Assembly (NCBI GenBank): GCA_010093685.1
Contig: MU006226.1
Span: forward strand, 1,252,964 to 1,316,963
Direction: 5' to 3'
DNA from: Ophiobolus disseminans
Taxonomy: Eukaryota > Ascomycota > Dothideomycetes > Pleosporales > Phaeosphaeriaceae
Length of the DNA stretch: 64,000 nucleotides
Shown here: positions 56,291 to 64,000 of the stretch, in pieces
How positions within the stretch are numbered: position 1 is the stretch's first letter
Layout of the letters: every line of letters begins with the position of its first letter
The notes under the pieces: generated by a model
Databases searched by the model: none
The model's input: the letters and a program-made list of their open reading frames with translations, nothing else
What the model was told of the DNA's origin: nothing
Made by a program: the position numbers and the translations under genes

Positions 56291-57550
56291 ATGTCGCCGT
56301 ACCAACACATCTTCTCTGCCAACGCAGTCCTCGGCGTCTGGCGCAACCTGCGCACCAGCCGCGACCACAGCGACGTCCTCCTCACGCTCCAGTACCAGCC
56401 GGACGATGCCCGCAGCCGCCATGCCCGGCAGCAGGCAAAGGGCCAGGCCGTCCGGACCACAACCGATGTCTCGGATCGACAGACGGTGGACGGGGGTGGG
56501 CGCAGCATGAGCTTCGTGGTGCCGTGGCGGAGCATGCAGGCCCAGAGGCGGGAGCTGAAACAAAGGGAAAGGGAGCTGGCCGAGGCGCTTGTGGTGCTCG
56601 CGGGAGAAGTCGCATTCACCGGTACGGACGCTGCGCAGCATCAATACCAACACACAGAGCGCTACTGACGCTCGGCAGAGCTCCCGCCCACGCTCCAGTC
56701 CTCGCTCACGCAGAACCCGCTCGTGCAGATCCGCCATCTCGCCGCCGGGCTGTCGCGCCAGATGTCCAAGACGGAGCTACAGATGGCAGACAACGCGCCC
56801 TTCTCCACGGGCAAGAACCTGCACACGGGCGGCGAGGTTGCCCAGAGATTTCTGCCGACCATCCAGACGCTCTTCCACCAGCAGCCCGTCCCACAGCGCA
56901 TGATTTTCGAGCTGTTGATGGAGCTCAAGGACCTGATCCACATGGGCATGGCCGGCTGCGAGAGGGAGGTGCTGGAATGGGAGCTCGATGGCTCTGCGGT
57001 TGGCGCGCTGGAAGAGCTGGACACCGCCTTTGTGAAGGCAGTGGCGCCGCCTGTCGCCTCATCCACAGCCACAGAGCCAGGGCTGCTGCTTCGGCGCAAG
57101 GCATCGTCCGTCTCGATAGCGCCGCCGAGTACGGCCCAGTCTTTCCTGGCGGCAGACCCCAGCGAACTCCTCTGCGCCCTGGAGTCTCTCGAAACAACTG
57201 CCCGCGCACTCGCCCACCTCACTGTTCCCATGCCCGATTTCTGCGCGCACGCCGTCATCACACTGCGTCGTCTCGCGCCGCGACAAGCGCTCACCGACTT
57301 TTTGCTTGCAAAGAAGCGTCGCACAGCTCGTTGCGCCGATTACGCACGCTGCATGAAGTGGGCAGGCACGGACTGGAGACACGCAGGTGGCTGCCGACGG
57401 GGCTGCAAGAACGAGGACGAGGATCCCGAGAACCTGCCGAGCTGGCATCGGAGTAGCCGGTGGTACGATGACAAGGGCAGCGGGACGTTTATGGTCGGTG
57501 GCGGGAGAGCGGGGAGGCGGGACGAGGGAGTTGTCACGGTCGATCTTTGA
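56291..57550 (+). CDS. Hypothetical protein with coiled coil
   Basis: Exons 56291-56621 and 56679-57550 (57-nt intron, GTACGG...GGCAG) encode 400 aa. The start MSPYQHIFSANAVLGVWRN precedes a polar region, then a charged helix (QAQRRELKQRERELAEAL) likely to form a coiled coil at about residues 85-105. The middle (residues about 110-260) is helical and leucine-rich. The C-terminal part has clustered Cys and basic residues (RRTARCADYARCMKW, CRRGC), which might bind a metal, but no zinc-finger pattern fits clearly. I do not recognise a family. The intron keeps frame and both exons have coding-like composition, so the gene itself is likely real. Confidence 0.65.
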
Positions 57551-57985
57551 TCAGGAACACGACCTCCGCCCACGATTTGACTGGTCTTATTGGCGTTTTG
57601 ATACGATGAGATACCCCCGACCTGCCTATTAAGTATATGTCAGTTCGCATTCTGTGTTGTTTGACACCGACCTCTCCTCGAAGCAGACCTGTTTTGGCTG
57701 CTCTATCATTCCCATGCTACGTACCGCCTCCTGTTGCATACAAGCGAAAATGGCAGGGGTAGCAAAAGGTAACAAACAAATGATGAACGAATTAAAAGTG
57801 TTTAGAAAAAGGCTACGCTATTGGCTAAGTCTGCCCTTTGCGACGACTGCTTACATCTTACTACTCCTCCTATTTTCGCTCGTACTTTGCAACATGCGGT
57901 ATGTGCGAGCTGCGTCACGGCCTTTGCTGCCGTTTGTTTGTTTGTCACACCCGTCGAGTTGTCGTTCGGGCTCAACGTCCTCGGT
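57551..57985. other. Intergenic, no gene seen
   Basis: The 3' region of the hypothetical gene up to the inverted-repeat element. A 91-aa frame from 57714 includes one hydrophobic run but no other support. Confidence 0.45.
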
Positions 57986-58559
57986 ATGACGAGCTGGGAG
58001 TGGTCTTCAAATCCACGAGATGATTGTTAAACCACATTGCAGAATTCTGCATGTAGACAGCCGTGTCGGTTACAAGAGCAGGGGCGACATAAGGTGACGG
58101 ACCAACTAAGGTGGACGCGACCGGTCTTTTTTTGAGCGACTCTCGTGGGATGCATTGCCTCTTAGCCCATCGGGGTCTCAACGTCTTCTGCATGGAATTT
58201 AAGCGCTGGTTGAGCATGTAGGTTATGGTAAGTTGTGGAGTCATGCAAGTCACAGCCATGCCTCTGGCACATCTGGGTGAAGTTTTGCTGGAGGTGAAAT
58301 GAAGATGTCGATGTGGAGACGCGACCCGTTGTAAGCGAAGAGCTGCATGGAAGTGTACTCGCAGGGATGTTTCCCGCAACCGACAGCCCGATCAGCAAAG
58401 AGACGAGTGTCTAGAATATGACCAGTCGCGTCCACCTTGGTTGGTCCGTCACTTCATATTCCCCATGGTCTTAAACCGTCACGGCTGTCTACATACATAC
58501 TTCTGCAGTGTGGTTTGACGATAATCTCATGGCTTTGAAGACCACTCCCAGCTCGTCAT
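57986..58559. mobile_element. Inverted-repeat (MITE-like) element, degenerate
   Basis: The left arm (57986-58126) and right arm (58420-58559) are inverted copies of about 140 bp. By hand alignment roughly 120 of 141 positions match, including a perfect 26-bp outer block beginning ATGACGAGCTGGGAGTGGTC. Outside one variable patch, 7 of 12 mismatches are C/T, the change expected of repeat-induced point mutation. The 293-bp centre has no clear gene, though the right arm read outward-in is open for about 60 codons. No target-site duplication or transposase was seen, so a non-autonomous transposon, an inverted duplication or a hairpin RNA source are all possible. Confidence 0.65.
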
Positions 58560-58787
58560 GCTGCAGAAGAGACTGTCGGGGTCCTCCTTCTTCTTAAAAG
58601 GCGGGTGTTGCTCACTGATAGCTTCTGTTCATCAACAGTTTCTTCTCGACAGAGGGTCTCTTCTCGAAGACTACTCCTTGTTCTTCTGCCGGTCAATCTC
58701 TTGTTGTCCATCAACGCTTCCTTCTCGTCCCCACCTTCTTCACTACTGCTTCACCAGAACCACTGTTCTCCAGTCACCAGTCCCCAC
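58560..58787. promoter_or_regulatory. Pyrimidine-rich leader of the nuclease-like gene
   Basis: A strongly CT-rich stretch (TTCTTC, CTTCTCG blocks) between the inverted repeat and the ATG of the HNH-like gene. It is typical of a fungal 5' leader and core promoter. Confidence 0.4.
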
Positions 58788-59595
58788 ATGATGGCCACTG
58801 TCCAGACACAAAAGCGTGGTCGTGGCAGACCTCGGGCCACAGAAAGCGCTCAGGGCCCCAAGCGTGGTCGTGGAAAACCTCCGAACAAGACCAAGGACAC
58901 CCCTGCCCAGTCTCAGGACAACGATGACGCTTCATCAGCTTCTATGCAAGCCCCAGTCTTCAATCTCACACGGGACAGCGCCCAGGAGACTGTCGAGGTT
59001 CTGATGGACACGACAAGCAGGAACCTCGCAAGGTGCATCCTCGCTACCAAGGTTGGGAACGAGGTGCGTTGCAAGAGACAAGAGACGAGATCATGAGTGT
59101 GTCACTAATTACCCTCTCCACCACAGGCTGGATATATACAGACCAAAATTCGGCAACACAAGCCTGCTCGGAAAATCGGCGGTCGACGCAGGGGTGAGCA
59201 TACTGAACGCGAGGCTAGGCATGGTGGAGACGAGGCTGAGCAAAACTACACCGCACAGGCTAGTAATGATTGCTTATGGAAGGTAAGTACGTGCCTGGAC
59301 ACCCCGAACAATGTGGCACAACACTTACAATAGCAGTGATGCTGAAGTAGGGCTCATGAAGAGAGGATGGCATGTCAGCCACCTTTGTCACCAGCCAGGC
59401 TGCTTCAACTTCGAGCACCTGGTTGTCGAGAGCAAGGCGGCAAACGAGGCACGCAAGAAGTGCAAGGGCCGCGCTCCAATCGTCCTGATCGAGGGCGGAC
59501 GAGGTGTGGCTGTACCCAGCACTGCTATCGATAAGACAAGGCTGACGTCACGCGCCGCATGGCTTCCGCGCGTCACCAATGTTTTTCTCCCGTGA
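58788..59595 (+). pseudogene. HNH / His-Me-finger nuclease-like gene, frame broken
   Basis: Exon 1 (58788-59063) encodes two AT-hook-like motifs (KRGRGRPR, KRGRGKPP) and a helix ending ILATKVGNE. Exon 3 (59334-59595) holds a zinc-binding loop of the homing-endonuclease type, GWHVSHLCHQPGCFNFEHL. Exon 2 (59127-59282) reads GYIQTKIRQHKPARKIGG in the frame set by exon 1 but HRLVMIAYG in the frame needed by exon 3, so a one-base shift lies between, near 59240-59250. Splicing exon 1's frame straight through gives a stop two codons into exon 3. An extra 70-nt intron (GTGAGC...GCTAG) would repair the frame at the cost of HRL. It could be a decayed selfish-nuclease domain protein or an assembly error. 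Confidence 0.5.
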
Positions 59596-59656
59596 TGATG
59601 TGCCTGCCCATTGCCCGCTGCCCTCCCACGATGCACCACCTCCCTCGCCGCTCACG

Positions 59657-61832
59657 ATGCCCCCATCGCCCGCCCCGGGGCCGCTCACGCCGGCGCAGAC
59701 GCACGCCCTCTTCGACATCCTCATCCACCACCAGCTGTACTCGGAGATCGAGGCGTTCAAGTACCCCGCCACCATCGGCCAGTATGGCTACCCGTTCCAC
59801 AAGCCCGAGGGCACGCAGTCGTCGAGCCCGCTGCTGCAGAACATGCTCAACAAGTTCGCGCTGCCCAACCCCGCGCTGAAGAGCCTGGGGCCCGACTTCT
59901 GGCAGCACCGCGTCGGCGTGCTCGTGGCGAAGCTTGCCGATGCCGAGCTCAGCGAGAGCTACGACAAGGGCGCCATCGGGTCGCGCAAGGCGCTGGCTAC
60001 GGCCGCCAGCAGCATCGCCGAGTACGTCGCGCGGGGCATGCTGGGCGGCTATCCCGCCTCGAGGCGCGGCGAGACGGGCGACTACGACACCAGCAAGCCC
60101 GAGCATGTCCAGCGGGGCTTCGACGACCTGATGCACGGCCTGATCTACGGCGACCTGCTCGACCGCATGTTCGCGCGCATCAAGGACACGCCCAAGCTGC
60201 AGGACCACGCCGGCGTCGTGCGGGCCGGCCACGAGTACATGCTGCTCAAGTGCGCCTTCCCTTCCCTCTCCCTCCCTCCCCGTGCGCTGCAGCTGACACA
60301 CGGCCAGTGCCGCCTCCTTCCTCCACCACGTCTTCGTCATGTCGCCCGACGGCCAGTACCTTGTGCGCGTGCTCGAGAACGCCCACCGGCTCATCCCCTA
60401 CACCGTCATCAAGCAGACCCTGCGCGTCGGAAACGCCGCCACCATGATCAACGCCATGGTCCGGCTGGTCCTCGCCAAGCTGTCCGTCACCGCCATGACC
60501 AACTGGATCGGCCTTACCAACAACTCCAACGACGGCATGAACCTGCTGCAGCAGATCATCTCCACTGTCCTGGCCTGGGACACGTCCGAGTTCCAGAAGC
60601 GCGCCTCGAAGCTCGAGTCGTTGCGGGACGCGCCGGACAAGAAGGTCTTCAAGGCCATCAAGTCGCACGTATATGCCTCCAGGGACAGGCACGAAGCCGC
60701 GCGCAACAAGTCCATACAAGAGTCCAGGTCTATTGTGGCCGCCATCCTCGACGCTGCGGTCCCTGCACTCGATGCCGACTCCCTCAATGAGCACCAGCAC
60801 AGCGTCGCTATGGAGTACTACAGCACCTATCTCTCCATTCGGGACCGCGAAGAGCTGACAAAGGTCGCCTGTAAGCTCCAGCCCGACATCATGACGGCCA
60901 TGGTGCGAGAGATCGTCACAGCCATGGATCCCATCATCCGCGCAATACACAACGCAGTCGACCTCTCTGGGACTATCCAGGACGCCGAAAATTTCTTGAC
61001 TGATCTCATCAGGGTTGCCAAGCCAAAGAAGAAGGGCGGCAGAAGCCGCCAGTCCTCGCGCGAAAGCTCTCCAGCGCCCTCATCACCCGCCAGCATAACT
61101 GACCAGGACGCGAGCGAAGTCCCGACGGTGGAAGACTTTGTCCAACTCTTGCGGAAACACGCACCGTCAATGCACAAGTTCTGCCACCAGGTCACCAAGA
61201 ATGCACCGGAGCTAGCAAGCGATTACATGGCCTACGCCAAACAGATTTTTTCTGAGTTCAGAGTCGACGACAACGTCAAGGCAGCCGAGGAGCAAGGCGA
61301 AGCCGGAGCCGGCAACATGAGCGCACCACTACACGCCATGTTCTCCAGCCTTCCGAACCAGAAGCAAGATGAACTGAAAACACTACTAGATGAACACGAA
61401 ACTCACCTCGGCAAACTCAAGGAGACGTCGTTATCGCGTCTCAGGACGATCATGCGGCCCTCCGCGTCGGACTCCAAAGTTCCCAGCCGTGGCACAACAC
61501 ATGGGCCCGGCATGTATCTCTCGCGCTGGAACTCACTACTCGATTCGACCTTAATCACCCCTGCGACCGTCCATGGACCGGTTCGTCGAGGCTGGGAAGT
61601 CAAAGGGGAGCTTGATGGTAAAGGTCTAAAAACTGCGGCTACGCTGCTAGATCCCCCTAAAAGAAAGGACAAGGCTACGCAGATGATGGCGAATGGCACA
61701 GGCGACGCTCAGGAGCGCAAAGAACGGAAAAGAGATGGTATGGAGGAAGACAAAATGACGACCGTCTGGGACGGTATGAGAGATGGCTGGGTAGGCGTGT
61801 GCAGAGGACTGGAGGTCATGGGACCTAGTTAG
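59657..61832 (+). CDS. PX-associated / DUF3818 protein (Lec1-like, lacking PX)
   Basis: Exons 59657-60249 and 60308-61832 (58-nt intron, donor GTGCGC, acceptor GCCAG) encode 705 aa. The N-terminal block LTPAQTHALFDILIHHQLY is the PX-associated (PXB) domain; the large central region, with FLHHVFVMSPDGQYLVRVL and ending around DAENFLTDLIRVAKPK, is the DUF3818 type. Yeast Ypr097w (Lec1) has these domains around a PX domain and affects sterol distribution. I see no PX domain here; the C-terminal third is polar. An in-frame ATG at 59579 would add 26 residues and overlap the nuclease-like gene; I chose 59657. Confidence 0.78.
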
Positions 61833-61970
61833 GGCTGTATTAACCACATCGACTGGATTCTGTTGTCAATAAGATGAGAAAGTCATGAACCTAACGACAA
61901 ACTTCTGCGACATGGTAGCAGTAAAGAGTAACAAGTAGTAGGTTTCATAATCGCGCTGTGATTGCAAAGG

Positions 61971-63941
61971 CTACATTTTAGAGGACTTGGAATGTATTTT
62001 CTCAACATTAGTACCCAGGAAAATTTCTTTGTCCAACTTCGAGTCTATCCAGTTAGTTGAGGGGATCGCTGACGATCTTGATTGGACCCATCGTGTTGCA
62101 ATCTCTTGCGCGATAGGATCCGGGTTGACAGATGCATCAAACATCAGTACCGAACCGCTGACGATCACGTCGATGTGGTCTAGGAGTTCCCTACCGCGGT
62201 ACAGCAACTCTTCCTTCTGCGAGCCAAGAACCATGTCGGAAAGCGCATGCAATCGGGCTTCAATAACAGCGATTTCTGATGTAAACACCGACGGCAAACT
62301 ACGTATGACGTTTCGGGCCCACGGAATGAACACGTTGGAAAGGACGTCACCGTCTCCAAGGCGCTTGTCGAGCAGTACGCGAACAACATCCTCAGCCATC
62401 ACACTGACGGTTCCTTCCCATATCGGGTTCACTAGATTGTCACGGTAAATCTTTGCGACGTTCATGAGACCACCATCCTCGTTGTTCTCGCAGTAGCCGA
62501 CCCCACCGAGACATTCCATACATTCCCTCAGCCCGTGAACGGAGGCGACACTGACTTGCGCCTTCATGACTGGCAGCACAAGTCGAAGGAGGGCTGCAAC
62601 CTGCGTCTTGTCTTTCGGAACCAGCTTTACAGCCTGGGTATTGGCTAGCATCTTCTCCCAGTCTTGCTCCAGGGCACCCTGGAGGAACACGCCAAAGAAG
62701 ACAAACTGGGTTGCTGCCCAATATTTTGCTGTCTCGTCTGCCATCCAACGGAGGTGTGCTGGGTTGTCTTGCAGCAGGCCTCCGCGGACTTTTCGAACCT
62801 TGCTGTAGGCGCGACAGATGGCAAGACCTCGCGCCCAGTTTGCTACACTGCCAGCGCCTGTCTGCAACCTCGTGATGTTCAGTATGGCGGATATGTCCTT
62901 CACCCCTCGGCCTTCGGTTCCGATAAGCCAGCCGCGCGCGCCTTTGAGCTCGAGCTCGGCCGTGGGAAGGGATCTCGTGCCAAGCTTGCTCTTCAGTCGC
63001 TGGATGCGGACTCCATTCAGCTCTGTCTGCGGTGGTGTTTCGTCACCGGATACATCAGGGCTGGGTGTGTTGCCACTCGTGCTCCGGCGCATGGGGATGT
63101 AGAAGGCGGAGAGACCGCCTTTGGCAGTACGGGCGAGGAGCACCGCCATCTCGGAGTCGGTCGCACTGCTGAACCACTTGAACCCGTCGATTTTCCAAGG
63201 CCCGAGAGGCATGCCCACGGCATCGAGATGCTTGCCAGCCCCGGCCTTTTGTGCAAGCTCGGACTGCGACATGCGCTGTGCCACCGTCTCGGTCCCAGAA
63301 ACATCGCTGCCGCCCGAGCGTTCGGTCATCCACTGCCCGCTGGTCCAAGCCCGGGCGCGATGGCGACTTGTGAGCCGACTGTAGGCTTCGTTCAACACCC
63401 GCGCGCGCCCTGGTTGATCGCCGTCGGGGTCGTCAAGGTGGGTGCCCAGCAAGGTGGCCGCGCCATCCGTCATGCTCATCGGGCAGCCCGTCATGGTCCC
63501 CGTCGGACCCCAGAGATGGCCCAGGACAAACTCGTGGATGCGCCGGCTGTACGTAGTCTGGGCCGTGTCAAACGCGACCGCAACGAGACCCTGCTCCTGC
63601 CCAATCGCCTTCAGCTCCTGCCATCCCGCCGTCGTCCACAGGGGGTCCTGCCTGTTCTCCTCGCCGAACGTGGTCAGCGGGCGCAGCACGGGATGGTTCG
63701 TCTCGGCGTCTGTAGCGTGCTTGAGGACCGATGGAGCCAGGGACAGGCGGGCGAGGCGGTGGGCATGCTGGGCGACGTTGGTCGTGTTGGGCGGGAGGTA
63801 GAGCGCGAGCACGCGGGCTATGACCCTGTCGTCCGACGCGTCGTAGGGCGAGTTGGCGCACGTGTACTGGGGCGGCAGTGCAGGCAGGGCCTGGAAGAAG
63901 CCCGCCGTGGACGAGGACGCGGCGAGGGGTTGCTGCGACAT
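61971..63941 (-). CDS. Acyl-CoA dehydrogenase family protein (AidB-like)
   Basis: A single exon of 656 aa. The FAD-binding middle domain is marked by MSMTDGAAT, then WMTERSGGSDVSGTET, WKIDGFKWFSSATDSEM and a following beta domain; the C-terminal helical domain contains RLQTGAGSVANWARGLA and LGGVGYCENNEDGG, with NPIWEGTVSVM as the conserved glycine-threonine block. This is the AidB/ACAD11-like branch of the acyl-CoA dehydrogenase superfamily. The last residues are SSKM, and SKM fits the PTS1 pattern [SAC][KRH][LM], so peroxisomal location is likely. Substrate is unknown; AidB itself has weak isovaleryl-CoA dehydrogenase activity. The start MSQQPLAA is the first in-frame ATG. It is tail-to-tail with the PX-associated gene. 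Confidence 0.86.
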   Translation of the reverse strand: MSQQPLAASSSTAGFFQALPALPPQYTCANSPYDASDDRVIARVLALYLPPNTTNVAQHAHRLARLSLAPSVLKHATDAETNHPVLRPLTTFGEENRQDPLWTTAGWQELKAIGQEQGLVAVAFDTAQTTYSRRIHEFVLGHLWGPTGTMTGCPMSMTDGAATLLGTHLDDPDGDQPGRARVLNEAYSRLTSRHRARAWTSGQWMTERSGGSDVSGTETVAQRMSQSELAQKAGAGKHLDAVGMPLGPWKIDGFKWFSSATDSEMAVLLARTAKGGLSAFYIPMRRSTSGNTPSPDVSGDETPPQTELNGVRIQRLKSKLGTRSLPTAELELKGARGWLIGTEGRGVKDISAILNITRLQTGAGSVANWARGLAICRAYSKVRKVRGGLLQDNPAHLRWMADETAKYWAATQFVFFGVFLQGALEQDWEKMLANTQAVKLVPKDKTQVAALLRLVLPVMKAQVSVASVHGLRECMECLGGVGYCENNEDGGLMNVAKIYRDNLVNPIWEGTVSVMAEDVVRVLLDKRLGDGDVLSNVFIPWARNVIRSLPSVFTSEIAVIEARLHALSDMVLGSQKEELLYRGRELLDHIDVIVSGSVLMFDASVNPDPIAQEIATRWVQSRSSAIPSTNWIDSKLDKEIFLGTNVEKIHSKSSKM

Positions 63942-64000
63942 GGTGGCGCTCAAGGTGTGGGAGGCCGCGCTCTGTTGATGAGCATATACTGTACGTGCCT

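Noticed and set aside
57714..57989. 91-aa plus-strand frame with a hydrophobic segment
   Set aside because: One hydrophobic run is weak evidence; the frame ends at the inverted-repeat boundary and has no family features.
1..64000. tRNA, rRNA and CRISPR features
   Set aside because: No tRNA A/B-box pair with a cloverleaf, no rRNA stretches and no regularly spaced repeats were found by eye; a tRNAscan-SE and Infernal run would be decisive.

Overview
The window reads as nuclear DNA of a filamentous ascomycete (Pezizomycotina). The evidence is many short introns (about 45-70 nt, GT...CTRAC...YAG), dense genes on both strands, GC-rich coding sequence with long antisense shadow frames, and families typical of the group (velvet regulator VeA, RTA1, NmrA-like, TSC2, a GPI-anchored yapsin-like protease). 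I could not fix the class; Dothideomycetes is a guess. I saw no rRNA, tRNA or CRISPR array.

Layout. 1-8,000: the edge of PET100, a peroxisomal enoyl-CoA isomerase, a DUF1640/MCUR1-like mitochondrial protein and TSC2 (tuberin). 8,100-19,400: CSE1 exportin, an AlaX-type tRNA editing protein, a Rab4-like GTPase, a choline-transporter-like (PNS1) protein and gamma-tubulin complex protein 2 (SPC97). 19,900-26,600: an SDR oxidoreductase, an orphan gene, an NmrA-like protein, HUS1 and a WD40 protein. 26,600-29,250: a gene-poor stretch with three degenerate repeat units. 29,250-36,850: a CCHC zinc-knuckle protein, a basic coiled-coil protein, a peroxisomal long-chain acyl-CoA synthetase and O-acetylhomoserine sulfhydrylase. 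37,700-43,550: veA with a 2.1-kb leader/promoter, then an aspartic protease. 44,100-57,550: RFC4, an orphan gene with an abutting uORF, an RTA1 protein, TRAPPII subunit TRS130, SPT4, PP5 phosphatase (PPT1) and another orphan. 57,990-58,560: a 574-bp inverted-repeat element. 58,790-64,000: a broken HNH/His-Me-finger nuclease-like gene, a PX-associated (DUF3818) protein and an acyl-CoA dehydrogenase.

How they fit. Most genes are unrelated housekeeping genes in head-to-head or tail-to-tail pairs. Functional themes are peroxisomal fatty-acid metabolism (three proteins with PTS1-like ends: HKL, AKL, SKM), genome maintenance (HUS1, RFC4) and membrane trafficking (Rab4-like, TRS130). There is no secondary-metabolite cluster and no clear new multi-gene system. 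The unusual signals are in gene structure and repeats: three GC-AG introns, a 13-nt microexon, a start codon split by an intron, a frame-broken nuclease gene, a RIP-like inverted repeat and a short uORF whose stop codon touches the next ATG.

Exon boundaries were placed by hand from splice consensus and frame; multi-exon coordinates below span start codon to stop codon.
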